Of a stretch of 64,000 bases of DNA, positions 1-12,700 are shown piece by piece. Origin of the DNA: Lycocorax pyrrhopterus obiensis (taxonomy: Eukaryota; Chordata; Aves; Passeriformes; Paradisaeidae); the NCBI GenBank assembly GCA_014706295.1, contig JACSVZ010000004.1, forward strand, positions 93,231,423-93,295,422, given 5' to 3'. The stretch's first letter is position 1; each line of letters begins with the position of its first letter. The position numbers were made by a program, and so were the translations under genes. Under the pieces are notes generated by a model. That model did not search any database. It was not told the origin of the DNA and saw only the letters and a program-made list of their open reading frames with translations.

Positions 1-195
1 AGTCTGCCACTGATCTCCAATTATCCCCATTCCTCAGCACCTAATCTTGAAAGGTTTAGGAACATGAAAAACAAACTAAAACAAATTGCAATCAATATTT
101 AAATAAAACCATCGCAAAAGTCATAAGACCATTAAAATATTGCAGGGGAAATACCTCTAATGTGTGTTTAAAAATTCTTGCAGGGGGTTTATTTT

Positions 196-443
196 TTATT
201 CATTACTTTGTGTCTGCTGTTGCAGAGCCTGAAAGAGCCTCATGATTTCCTTCATGATTGTATACAAGGTGATGCAGAATCCACATTTGATTTTAGGTTG
301 CTTGTTGCCAGTCACTTCCTTCTTGTAGATCCCTAAAGCACTACCCACAGCTACTACACCAACAAGTGCCAATAGTAATGCATTACACTTAACTAACAAG
401 CGTTCAGACTCTACTTTACAGTAATTTAAGTAATCATAACTTA
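196..443 (-). other. Unrecognised coding candidate, possible terminal exon with one membrane segment
   Basis: The minus-strand frame ends in TAA inside an AATAAAAAATAAA string, so stop codon and possible polyadenylation signals coincide. No ATG opens it: the frame continues upstream through a TTG codon near 399 to about 443. A pyrimidine-rich stretch ending in TTTAAG sits just inside this upstream end, and AAAG or TAG lie 25-40 bases further in, so a splice acceptor is possible. The peptide has a hydrophobic segment (NALLLALVGVVAVGSALGI) followed by a basic region and a short cysteine pair (KCGFC). I do not recognise the family. It could be a real last exon of a small membrane protein whose other exons lie outside the window, or chance. 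No poly-A tail follows, so a processed pseudogene is less likely. Confidence 0.3.
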
Positions 444-1230
444 AACAAACACAAACCTTATAGCCATATTAGGTCTATTCTAATTACTGGATTATTATTC
501 TAGCCTTAGTAATAGTCCAGAACATTTTGGAAATTAAAAGTTCTCTTCCCCTACAACATTTAAATACCATTTTGTACCAGATAAACATGCATTTTCTTTT
601 GTAACAAAAAAGGAGTTCAAATCTAAATTAATGATACAGCAAGCATTTACTGAATTTTTAATTTTTTTGTTACCTGTATGTAAAAATAAAAACTTTGGTT
701 CATTTTGATTCTATGAAATTAACAGCAGCCTGACACGAGATGAAACAACAGGAAGAACCCTTTTTATTGGAGATTATTTCTTACTCATCAAGTACAAATT
801 GGCTATAGTAGATATATTTTCCCTATATACAAGCCTTACTCTTACTACGTGATGGGAATAAATCCATTAGCATACACAGGGTTAGTCCAGCCAAAGACCG
901 GCAACACAGCTGCACAAGTGGGGTTATTCAAGTGGAAGCTTGCACACTTTCGTTGTTGCTAGTTACTATATTGTGCTCCAGCAGCAAAGCTCACGTCTGG
1001 TACCCGACATTACACCATCTTCCAAAACAGTTTGATTTTTAGTACTGGTGGATTTGAATGGCTATTTTGGCTCCAAACCATCGGAGTTACCCAGTTCGTG
1101 CACAGAACTTTAAGCTTTTTCTAACATGTCAGAGGGAGCAATAAATTGGTCGTGGATCCTGGGGACTTTCAAGCCAGCTTTGCTGCCAAATACACACATA
1201 TCAAATATTGAAACCCTCACTTTTCAAATC
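444..1230. other. Intergenic, no feature seen
   Basis: AT-rich sequence with short T and A runs. I find no convincing exon, repeat or structured RNA here. Confidence 0.5.
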
Positions 1231-1400
1231 AAGGGTGATGAGGCATTGGGACTGGTTGTTCAGAGAAGCTGTGGATGCCCTGCCCCTGGAAGTGTTCAAG
1301 GCCAGATTGGATGGGACTTTGAGCAACCTGGTCTAGTGAAAGCTGTCCCTGACCCTGGTAGGAGCATTGGAACTGGATAATTTTTAAGGTCCTTTCTATA
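1231..1400 (+). mobile_element. CR1 LINE fragment (3' region)
   Basis: The stretch follows the familiar 3' region of avian CR1: a 'gtgatgaggcattgggactgg' type start, then 'agaagctgtggatgcc', 'ctggaagtgttcaaggcc', 'agcaacctggtctagtg' and a final 'ttaaggtcctttc'. It is 5'-truncated and lacks the terminal octamer repeats. The 84-codon open frame across it is incidental, since this part of CR1 is untranslated. Confidence 0.9.
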
Positions 1401-4400
1401 GTAAGCACCGGAAGGACAAAAACCTTGCAAAACATCTTGATTAGCTCACTGGAAGAAACAGCATGTCACTCTTTGGACATTTTCTTTCCTTTTATTTTCT
1501 CAACCCTTTCTAATTCACAGCTTTCTGTTTCAGACTCTGAGATGGCACTCTTGCTCACTAAGTCTAGCGTGGTAACACATAGTTCAACACTGCTATTAAG
1601 AGCACTGATTTTACTGCTACAGATAAAGAATATATTTTTCTGTTACGTCAAGTGGTCCTTTCTGCCCTCTGTCTTCACTATTTGTTGCCTTGCTCTGGTT
1701 TTACACTCTGTTGTTCTGTTTTTGTTATTGCACTGCCTAAAACACTGCAGAGAGAGCAATATTCCCAGTTCTAATGCTTCATCATTACAAAGTTTCCTAT
1801 TGAAATACATAGACAGAATTTTTCACAAGCATTTAACATTGACGGTACCTTTGGAATCATAGTTTGAAAAATTAATAATCCTAGATATGTACTTAGGGGC
1901 ATGAAGTGATCAAATCTGCTTTTTGTCTTTTGTCTTGCATCTTGATACTCCAGTTAGGCTCTGCTGATAATGACTTAACTTGCTTACTTATACAAATGAC
2001 TTCTTACAAGTTTCTCAAAGCCATTTACAAAGGCATCAGGCATTGTCTTGGTCTCTGCAGATGTGGAAAAGGGCTGGTAAGAGCTGACTTTGTTGCACAG
2101 TGCCTGAGTATGAGACACCAGCACTACTGCCAGTCCAGTACTTTAACAGCTTTTGATCTTAATTTGTAAAAGACCTTTGCAGGATTTGAGTACATCAAGA
2201 AAAACAGAAATCATTACACTTTCTCCAGTCTGAGAAGAACATAACCAGTGTGTTTTTGGGGGGATAGGTGGGCATAGTAATTTTCTCAAAAACAATAACT
2301 GTTGAAATGCTGTGTGGAAATAAAGTCCACGTAAGATGTGTGAAATGATTAAAAACCCCATGTACAATTAAGACTTACATTATAACCATAGTTGTTTCTC
2401 TGAATAAAATTAGCTTTCAAACATAGGAGTTTACAAATCTTTGAGAAAAATTTTGGAAGCAAACTGCTTAAATTCCTAGTCAAAACTCTCCTGCTGAATC
2501 TTCCCTCTACACCTTGTTTAAACCTAATTTTTTTCAAGGTTTGGGGGAATGGTCTTTGGGTTTGGAGTTATGTTTTGCTTTTGGGGTTTTGTTTGACATT
2601 GTAAAGCAGGGTTTTTGTCTATGTGGACCAAGCCAGATTCCCACTGAAACTTCCTCCATGCTATATCTACTAAGAATCCTTAAGCCTCTCACCCAACTGC
2701 TCTTCTGTAATTTGTTTCAAGTTGCAAAATTACTTGCTACATAAAATGTGTGCCAGCCTTTTATGCTGCATGCCATTTGTATTCACATCAATTTGCTTCT
2801 GACAGTTGGATGTTTCAGTACCCCAGCTGCATATGAGACAGAGGTTGGGGTGCAGTGTAGGAGCCTGATGAGCCCCTGATGGATGGATTTATAGATTGTG
2901 GATCTGTGATCTCTCTAGCAGAGACCAAGGACCTACTGCCATCATCATTCAAACGCACTGAGGGGAAATACTAATTTGTGACCCAGCTTACCTGGGTTTA
3001 TAACTTGACCTGCCTTGGGGGTACGCAGGGCAGAACAGCCCTTTGGGAAGTCACCACGTGCCTGGCTTGAAAACCAGCAGCCCTGCAGCACTGGCAGAGA
3101 CAGCATGGCATTAACAGCTTCTTTCTCAGAGATTAGGGCCACAGAAGATCACTTGACCTGAACTTCTGGGACTTCCAGCCTGTAATTAGCCTGATTTGCT
3201 GCCTTAACCTTTCTCCCTGCATATTCCCAGCTAGTGAGCCTAATTAAATCTCCTGAACATAGGATGTTTCAGACTGGCCTGAAATGCCTACTGCAGCTTG
3301 CCTGTACCTATCCAGCCCTACAAACACTGGGGTAGGAGAAGACAGATGGGGAGAGGCTCCTCCTGTCTCAGCAGGGCTAGGAGCAGATTGTCCTCCCTCC
3401 AGCTCATCTAAACATGACAGAATGGAGGGGAAAAGCACAGCAGGAATGAGACCTACAAGTAAGAAACACAATTGACAAAATATGCAGTAAATGGGATTGG
3501 AGTGGATCATCCAGTTGTATTTTTCTTGATATCCACTTACTCAAAATGGGACATGTTCTGTCCATTTTCTTTAAGTGTGTGGTCAAGTGAACAGAGAAAG
3601 ACACTGACTGTTGGTCCCATCTGCCCCTGTGGTCCTATATGCCTCATCCAACTGGAACAGGTTAAGCACCACTGTCCTACACAAAAGGCACAAGAAGAAC
3701 CCATCTGGCAAGCAGTTTTCCACACTCTTCCTGGTAGTGCCTAGTAAAAATAATTACAGGAGAAGCACAAGACCTGAAACTAAGCAGTGCTTCATTCCCT
3801 TCTCCCAGATAGTTTCTCCTTTGGACTCTCCCTGACTTAAAGCCCAAAGCAGCACAGGGCAGACACTGCTTTAGGATGGTTCTAGTCATAGCACTAACAG
3901 CTCAGAAATGAATAGCATATGCCTGTCTGGATCAGGCTGGCCAAACAGCTTTGAACATCGCACTGCATGACCCTTGACACAAGACAGGTTGATTTATTAC
4001 ACTGTTAGCCCTCCTGACAACAGGCACTCTGGGCTTGGCATTGTCTGGTCATTTTTCAAGCTCTTTGCACATTACTGGCACCTATATTCTCTAACATATT
4101 ACATCAGACAGCTCAGCTACAGAATACTAAAAGCCCCTCTCTCCTGCATCACTCTTTTCCTCTCTCACTGTTTTCCCAGGTAGTGGATGAATATATGATT
4201 CTAATGCAAGATAGGAGGTTAATATTTGTATCAGCAGAAAGAACAAATATGCGTGATGTAAGTAAGGTCAAAAGGATGGAGTAGAGGGTGTTACAATAAT
4301 GCATTTGCAATGATTCTTATTAAGTGATGTCCAATTACCCATAAAAGATGTTCCCTGATCCAGAAAACACAGTCCCATAAAAGGTCCTGCCTGTTGTATG

Positions 4401-7370
4401 CCAGGGCACAATCCAAGATGGAGACAATCCAATAACAGACTTTTGAGTAAAAGTCGCAATATCCTCTACATTTCAAAGAGTTAAAAACTGTTACAGTTCT
4501 GTAGCAGCAAGGAATTATGTTTCTTCAATGGTCACAGCCAGAGCACCGGGTTTGCAGACTCTGAGGACAAAAAGGCTTACTTCTACAGCAAGGATGAATA
4601 GGTTAAAGCTCTTGAACCAGGCACAGCTTCCAAATGTGGTTTCAGTATTCATCATGCAGCATGTTCATGTGTTACATCACATGCAGGGCTGGCATGGCGA
4701 CTGCTGAAGAATATCAACACACAGCAGCACAGTGAGGAAATAAGTCACTTGCAGCTGTTAACCATCATTGGACCATCCTCCAAGGATACCAGGACAACTG
4801 CATACCACTACAGGGTCTGTCCCTCTGTACCCACTGTTTAGGCAATGAACCAGCCCAAACATCTTTTGTTGTCCTCACTCTCTGAAACAAACTTTGCAGC
4901 AGTCACCTGACCAAACACTGTCATTGACTGAAATTATGCCCCTTGCTTGCTACGAAAAAGGAACAAACCTTAGGGTAGTCCTGGACTAGGCATGCAACTC
5001 AGTTTAGGAAATCACTGCCAAAGATATATTCTATAATACCAGGGTGAACTTCAGCATCCTTATAAGAGTGAAAAAGAAGAAATAACCACCATGAGTCTAA
5101 CAACATTGAGATTAGATCGGGAGCTGCATAGAAACAAAGTCCAGTGAAGGCAAAAAAATTAAGCAGCTAAAGGATAAAATGCTTGTAAATGGCAAAGGGG
5201 ACTGCTTTAAGACATCACTGTGAAGGCACACTAGAAAGTAAAAAAGATTGGTAAAGACTTTTTCCCTCAGCCCCACACGTAGAGTCACAGAAGGGTGGTG
5301 AGAAGACAGCCTGCTGAAAATAGAATTTTTGTCTCAATAAGGTAATAAGGAAAATGAGAAATAGAATAAACTTGACATGTAAAGATAGAACAGCCATAAG
5401 GAAAGCCCAAAAGATTAAAGGTGCAACCTGTTAAAGCCATAAAGAGCATGAAAAAATACCTCTTTCCCAACGCAGAAACCTTGCCAATGGTCACTCGGTC
5501 ATCACCAAAGAGTCAGGGCAAGGTAAAAGATGACAAGACCATGACAGACTAGTTAGATGAATATTTTGTTTTACTGTTCATTATAGAAAAGTTTTTCATC
5601 TTTCAGCCCTACTCTGCAGGGGGAATATGCTAAATAATCACTTTAAGGCTAAGGGTCAGCAGAGGGAGGCGCAGAAGAGCCAATCCAGACTGTACTCATT
5701 CACACCTTCTTCAAAATCTGGGTACTGAGTTGTAATTTGAAATCTACATTAGCTTTGGCACTGAAACATGATGCTAATTTTTTCAGAGATCTCAGAGGAA
5801 GTGGAAACTGCACATACAAATCTTTATGCTAGGTGAAATGGTTACACTGAGAAGAAAGCACAGAATTAGGCCACGTGTTCAAATGCAACAAGTAAGTGTC
5901 TAATTGACTTTTGTACTGGGAGTCATTTCTCACAAACCAGTTAAAGTAGTTTGAAGGAGCAATGAGCAGGTAGAACAAGATTATACAAAAGGGCCTGAAG
6001 ACACCCATTTGCAGAGTCTGTTAAAGAAACTAAACTGCCACACACCTCGCATATATAAATTATTCTTTAAATGATGGGGGAAAATGATCAAGAATAAAAG
6101 GAAGTTCACACTGTAGGAATTTCAGTAAGGCAGTCTCCCAGGGAGCTACAATGGAGCTTGCATTGCTCAATATACCTGTAAATGGCCTGTATAAGATCAC
6201 TGATAGTGACAAAGCTTCAGGATGAGATAGGTTCACTAACCCTACAGTAGAGGCTTTCAAAAGGTCTCCAGTCTTCAGTAAGTGGGTTGTCAGCTGGACT
6301 GCAGCACTGATGAATGCAAAATCATCATCATGGGAAAACCAGCAGTATTATGTTAAAGGTCTACATATTAACTACTCCTGCTTAAGAACATGGCATAACA
6401 ATGGCCTATCTGAGCCAGGTCCACCTTGCAGAAACTTCTGCCTGACTGAGGCCAATAGCAAAAGTTTAGAGAGAAGCATGGAAAGGAAGATAATCATCCT
6501 TTCCCACCGTACTCTCCCATCTCCTGACACTGTGATGCCTGAAACTCCTGAACCAGCAACATTCCTTCTGTTATTTAATAGCCATTGATTAATTTTTCTG
6601 TCATGGATTTCTTTAATTATTTTTTAAATCCATGTAAATTTGTGGTATTTGTACTATGCTGTAGCAACAAGTTCCTCAGTGAAATACTGCATTATATAAA
6701 AAGAAATTAGGACAGTTCTCTGACAGCTCAGTGGCCTGGAGCAATCAAATGAAGATGCTGCTATTAAAATGGGAATTAATTGGAAAGGTGTAGCAAGAAA
6801 AATAGAAAATATCATGAAGCCACGGTGCTGATACATGGTGTAACCACATTTTGATGACTGGATGTTGTACTGGTCATCCCAAGAAAGAAAAGTTAGGGTC
6901 TGTAAAAAAGTTAGAATCTGTAAAAGAGTGTAGGGCAACATAAAGATTACCATATGAGAAGTCTTTCATAGGACAATGTTTTAAATAAAAAAAGATACTT
7001 CAGCTTGTAAAAAGAGATGAGGAAGGAATGATAGAAATAAATCAGAGCCGTTTGAAAAGGAAGAATTCAAACGTAGGAGTGAGAAATATCTCTTTGGTTT
7101 CCATAATTCTTCAGTTTTGACTTCTCCTAGATAACATCCCTAGAGATTAGATTTTTTTTAGATTTTTCAAGAAGAGCTAGAATAACAGGAGAACAAAGCT
7201 GCAAGCAGTTGCTGTGGACACTTCAGGTTTTACTTCAGGAATTGGGAAAACTGGAAAGAAATCCTAGCTGTTTCTGCTGTTCCTGAAAACTCACAGTGAA
7301 ACACCTTCTGTGGCCTTAACCGTGTCTGACACAGGCAACTGTGCTTTTAAAATCCTGACATCCCTCATGA
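1401..7370. other. Intergenic, no gene seen
   Basis: Several frames of 60-145 codons exist (the longest at 1425..1862, plus) but none shows a domain, codon-use signal or splice-site pair that I would trust. Sequence around 6090..6330 may be an old retroelement body, but I could not match it to a family. Confidence 0.5.
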
Positions 7371-7436
7371 GCAGGGAGGCTGGACCAGATGACCCACTGT
7401 GGTCCCTTCAAACCTGATCCGCTCTGTGATTCTGTT
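7371..7436 (+). mobile_element. CR1 LINE 3' end, very short
   Basis: 'gcagggaggctggaccagatgac' followed by 'ggtcccttcaaacctg' and 'ctgtgattctgtt' is the last ~65 bases of a CR1 element, including the start of its terminal octamer. The upstream part is missing or unrecognisable. Confidence 0.8.
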
Positions 7437-8527
7437 AAACCAATGCAATGAGCATTTTCTATGCCATGGCTTCTTTCAAAGAATTTGTACAGAGCTCAGT
7501 TCTGCAACAGGATACTTGCTGCCCTGGTTTTCTAGAGGACACCCTTTTGATCCTTTGGGAAGAGAAAAGTTGGGAAATTGGAAAAGGAAATACCCATCTA
7601 GAACTGTGCTACGAAATAAAGACTTTCTGAAACATCCTTATAAGCCATTTGTCCTCTACACAGACTAACATTCAGAGAAGAATTAGCTAAAGAATATTAT
7701 AGCATTACTGTGATGTAGCAAGAGAAATTTTTATATGTTTAAAGAATTTTTTTCAGCATAAATTTAGTATTAGAGGTGTGTTTCTGAATCATTGTCATAC
7801 CAAAGGCACAGAGAACTTGTGTATAAAGCAAAGATTTTTTTCTCCCCTTGCTAATGTAATTTGCAAATGCATTTAAAATCACTCTCTTAGAGTACAATAC
7901 GGTCAATAAAATATGTAGAGAAACATTTGATATGTCAGATCAGGATGTGACTTGAAGAAGAGATGTGTGATGTGGACGTTGTGTACCATTTCTGATGTGT
8001 ATCATGTGCGTGTTGTATTGTGGCTCTAAGAATCCAGTGCATGCTCTTTCTCTTCCCCAAAAGCTATTTGACAGCATTAACACAATGATGGCTCCTTACT
8101 CCAGTCTTGTGATGCTTATCAAAATTATATAGATTTGTGTTCAACAAAGAATTTTACTTTTTATTAACCAACAGCTAATTGGCTGATGGTCCTTTTCACG
8201 TTTGTAAAGGTTCGATCCTCCCCATGTGTCTGTTGCAAGCTACAATCATTTTTTTTTTTTGCTCTTAATCTGCTGCTACTTGAGAACTGAAAGAAAAAAA
8301 ATCTACTGCAGATGAACCACAAATGGCAGATTTGAATACCCGTTGTCATTGAACAAGGTATTCATGTGCTAACATTATAGCAAAGCAAGTAAGAAGAATA
8401 CAAAGAGATTCATAATGCCCAATTTCCATTAACTAGTCTTTAAACTTTCTATACCTAAAGTACGTTCCTAAGCTGTGGTGACTCAGCACACCTCCAAACC
8501 CTTCAGTATACTACTTCATCCTGACAG
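7437..8527. other. Intergenic, no gene seen
   Basis: No supported feature. A purine/TG-rich patch at 7940..8030 repeats 'gatgtg' type words loosely but forms no clear array. Confidence 0.5.
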
Positions 8528-9157
8528 TGTGTGTGCCAGTTTGGCCAAAGTCTAGTAACATATCTCCTGAGAGAAAACCAGGTTACAACCACCCTTTCCC
8601 CCCACCAGGTTTGGGAGAAAAAGGAAATTTTTTCCTCAAAGGAAAGTAAAAGAGATAAATACTCTTTATTTTAACAAACACACAGGAAAAGGATAATGAT
8701 GCCAAATAATGAAATGAAATCTCTCGCTATAGAGAAAAAACCTGGGAAGATTTCAGAGTCCTTCTGTAGGTGTGGTCTCTCTCCTCCTTGGAGCTGGTCA
8801 GCGAGGGCCCAGCCCCCGGGCCTTGGGGAGGAAATTCTCCCGATGTGTTCTGATGTTGTTGAAACAGTCCAAAAGAGAAGAAGGGAGAAAACCAAAGTCC
8901 CAGGAAACAAAGTTCAGCTCTCTGTCTCAAGCCGGGAAGGAGAAAGGGAAAAAGAAAAAAAAAACAGCTGGCTGAAGAAAGCAAGCAGCGTGCTCCCTCC
9001 TGCTCCTGCAGCCCAGGAACACAGAGCAGTGTATCTCTGTGTCCTTGAGAAACTGTTTTGAAAAGTTCATTTGGTTTTTTTTCCTCAAGCTCAGTTTAAA
9101 GGCACAGAAAAGGCACAAAATTACTTTTTGGGCATAGAGCTCGACAGGGGATACACA
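8528..9157 (-). mobile_element. Probable solo LTR (endogenous retrovirus)
   Basis: The segment begins TGTGTGTGCC and ends GGATACACA, giving roughly inverted TG...CA ends. Read on the minus strand it carries AATAAA (RC of 8667..8672 region, in 'ctttatttt') some 140 bases before the 3' end, as expected for an LTR. GC-rich and purine-rich blocks inside (8770..8960) contrast with the flanks. No internal viral genes adjoin it. The flanks (TGACAG and TGATAA) agree at only 4 of 6 positions, so target duplication is not proven. Frames of 121 and 85 codons inside it are incidental. Confidence 0.5.
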
Positions 9158-9479
9158 TGATAAGAGTCACCCCAAGACAGTGTGTGTTACAAAAGGATGG
9201 GGATGGTCACCATCCCTCTGCATGTCTTGACAGAGTAACAGGTGTCGAAGCTGGAAGTAATCTGTGGTCCACCAAGGAAAGATCCATGAATCCAGTAGGA
9301 TTGCAGGATACACAGGAAAGCATATCCGCCACATGTATTAGAGAGAGGCAGAGATAACAAACTCTCTGAAGTTATTTCTAAGTAACAATAATTATGAAAA
9401 AAAGCAGCAAAGAATCAAGACTTTGGAAACCTGGAAAGTCTGAAGTTCTGTCAGATAGGGAGTCTATAAGAAAGATGGA
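9158..9479. other. Intergenic, no feature seen
   Basis: About 320 bases between the probable LTR and a CR1 3' end. It could hold more of that CR1, too diverged to recognise. Confidence 0.4.
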
Positions 9480-9782
9480 GAGAGACCTTTTATAAGGATG
9501 TGTAGTGACAGGACAAGGGGAATAGCTTCAAACTGAAAGAGAGTAGGTTTTGATTAGATATTAGAACACAATTCTTTACTCAGAGGGTGGTGAAACATTG
9601 GAACAGGCTACCCAGAGAAGCTGTGGATGTTCCATCCCTGGAAGTGTTCAAGGCCATGTTGGATGTGGCCCTGAACAAGCTGGTCTAGTGACAGGTGTCC
9701 CAGCCCATGGCAGAGGGGTTGGAACTATATAATCATTAAGGTTCCTTCCAACACAAACCATTCTGTAATTCTCTCCTGGTAA
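9480..9782 (+). mobile_element. CR1 LINE 3' end
   Basis: The clearest CR1 copy in the window. In order it shows 'agagaccttttataagg', 'aaactgaaagagagtagg', 'agattagatattagaacac', 'gggtggtgaaacattggaacagg', 'agaagctgtggatg', 'tggtctagtgacaggtgtcc', 'ggttggaactatataatc' and the terminal 'ccattctgtaattct'. It is 5'-truncated, lacks ORF2, and ends in the octamer-like tail instead of poly-A, as CR1 does. Confidence 0.93.
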
Positions 9783-12700
9783 TGTATGCTTATGGTACTT
9801 AGCATTTGAACAAAAATTGCTGTAAATTCCACTAAATTATATCACATGTTTTAAGAACTGACCCATAAAGTAGAGATATTATTTCCTTCTGAATTTTTTT
9901 TAGTGGTTTCTTACATTCTGTAGCAATCTCTGCCTATCTCACCCCCAACCAACCTTTATAAAGTAATCGTTATCATAAATATATTTATCCTACTTGTCAT
10001 AGAAAAATATTAGTCAAATGACAATGGTCAAACATGGTATCAAGACAATATTCCATTGAGTCATGAACAAAGAAATTGATAGAAAAGTAATCATAAGTGG
10101 AATGGAGTCTACTATTTTTCAAAATAGTTTTCAAGCAAAGTAGTCATCTAACATATATGGATTTCAGTATCATATGGGAAATTGTTCTTCAAATTGAAAT
10201 ACGTATGGATGGATGGTTGTGAAGTCTGTAATGCTGGTTAACACAGTGATTTTACTTCATCTGCATTTTCTTCCAGGTTCATTTAAAAGGGATGCTACCA
10301 AGCCAAAAAGAGAGAGGTGACAGAATTTTCTAAGGGTAAATGTATTTAGTGAGAAAGATCCTATTTATTATCTTCATTAATGGCTTTTAGAGGAAAAAAA
10401 AAAGAACAGCGATCATCAAATTTCCTGATTAAACAAAGATAAGTCATCATGGAAGTAGAAGAGTACAAGCAGTGATGGATAACCCTGCAATAGTAAAAAA
10501 GCATAACAAAATGTAAAAGACTAATAACAATTTTTGCCACTGGCCCATCAGCCGGATGCAGCAAAGAAAAGGCAGGGTAATGATACACTGACTGATCACA
10601 GAAGTATGAACCATCAGATGATGATGCATCTCCATCATCTGCAATTTACAGGCAGATTTATGTCTAGGCCTGACGTCCACCTTCCCTCTTGTTCCCCACA
10701 GGCCCTGCCAGCTGCAAACCCACTGCAGCAGCCCAGTGCAAGAGCATGGGGACACCGCACAGGTACCGCACCGTGTTACTTGGCACTCTTCAGAGACAGA
10801 AAGAGATATGGGATATGAATTCTCTCATATGAGCTAAAACTGAAACCAAGGCTTCATTCCCTTGGCAAGTCCCACTTCTGTAAGGCTACTGCCCATAGAG
10901 GGTGAGGAGGGCAAAGTGTCTGAAAAGCATCTTTATAGGTCTCGGGCATCTGCTCTCAGGCAAGGACTATGACCTGCTCATAGCAGCATGACCTGAAGAG
11001 ATGATCAGCCCATCCATCCTATGTTTTGCTGCATTTGGCCTTTCACATATCTTGGATGTTGCATGACACGAATGTACAGAAGCAGTGTCTGTGCTGAACA
11101 GTGCCTGAGGCAGTACAACCTCCCAGCGTCTACCTCACTGGGACTGTGATATGGACATCCAATTAATCAACAGGAATCATTGAGTCCAGGAAAAACTATC
11201 ACTTCAAGCTCAATTCTGTCAATGGCAGACCTAAGCTGGCAGTATACAGACATATTCAGAGGACTGTCTCTGCCATATGCTCCACAGTACCTTTAATATC
11301 CAATTTATACCAGTCTACAGAATAACTTCCTCATTACCACAGATAACAGAGACTGATGATATTGTTCAAAGGACATCAAAAAGGTTTTGAACTTATTAAG
11401 AAGTTGAAAAGAATGAGCATGGCAGAATTTGAGACACCTGATGTTGGGATATGACGTTTCTAAAGTATTGCATAGCTTTCCTTACCAAATGTAGGAGACC
11501 TTATTTATTCCTGGTTTACAATGTACCAGAAGAAAAAAATACATCCTTTGGCGTATATGATGATTTTTATTTCACTGATGAACTGATAGCTGAATTGTAG
11601 TTTTAATACAAAATAATTTTTAAAATCTATAATTTCTATTTTATCTGAAACGGGAAATATAGAGCTCATTTTTCATTTGCTAATCTAACTCTGCTGCTGT
11701 CACTGTACAGAAATGGCATGTGTTCAAAAAAAAAAGTGAGTGTCCATTAAAAGTCTCTGCAAAGGAGATGCAAAAAGTGTCATTCAGATTGCTGTAAACC
11801 ACTGACATTGCTTTTCAAGAGGAAACTTCCTGTTCAAGGCTTTGCTCTCAACCACAGTTTTTTCAAAGGGATGGGATTCCTCAGCAGCTAAAGAGAGCCC
11901 TGGCCCTTCTATCCAAAAATGTGTGCTCAGGGGTGACAGTCTCCAGAGACAAAGACACCTAAAACCCAAATGGTCATACTTCGAGCTGTCTTAGAAAGAC
12001 ACACCAACTACTATTCACAGGGATTCACACCCATGGTTTGATAATAAAAATAATGGACCTCTATGAAAGTTTGCCAGATCATTTTGCATGCATATTGAGA
12101 GAGGAGCGAAAAGAAAGCTCCCACCTAAATAACTAATTTTGAAGCAATACTCCAGCACATGTAAATTGTACATGGATTTTTTTTTCTCTTTTGTCTTGAT
12201 GTAGAGTGAAGGGAAAAAAGCAGATTTGTGAAACTTGGAACATTTTTCAGAAATCTTTCATTTCAATAAAACAGTTCTTTACCTTAGAATACACTTTATG
12301 TTCTTGTGGCCCAGAACATTCCCTCCTGAATGGCCTGTGGACACTTAAATACCACAAGTTCCACGGAGTCCCACATCCAAGTCCCCGTGATATCAGATCA
12401 TCCCTAACTGAACTCTTTGAACATCTAATACGTAGGTATTAATTGAAAACTAAACAGGACTGACAAGATTTGAATTTCCATGTGTTAAGAACAGAGATAC
12501 TTCAGAGGCATGTTCCTCTATGGAAATATTATTCTAATTATCTCATAGTGAGGTGGAAAACCAGACCAATTTTTAAATGTGCATTTGATTCCATTTCACC
12601 ACCAGTGATATAGCAGATGGTTAGAATAGGCTAGATTTTTTACCACATAACAGTAGCCATCTTTACTGATGAGATGCCAGTCTTAGGTAGGGGGATTTTT

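Noticed and set aside
1425..1862. 145-codon open frame, plus strand
   Set aside because: No domain or exon features; leucine/serine-rich composition is typical of chance frames in AT-rich DNA, and it lies just after a CR1 fragment.
8696..9061. 121-codon frame, plus strand
   Set aside because: Lies inside the probable LTR at 8528..9157, on the opposite strand to its transcription.
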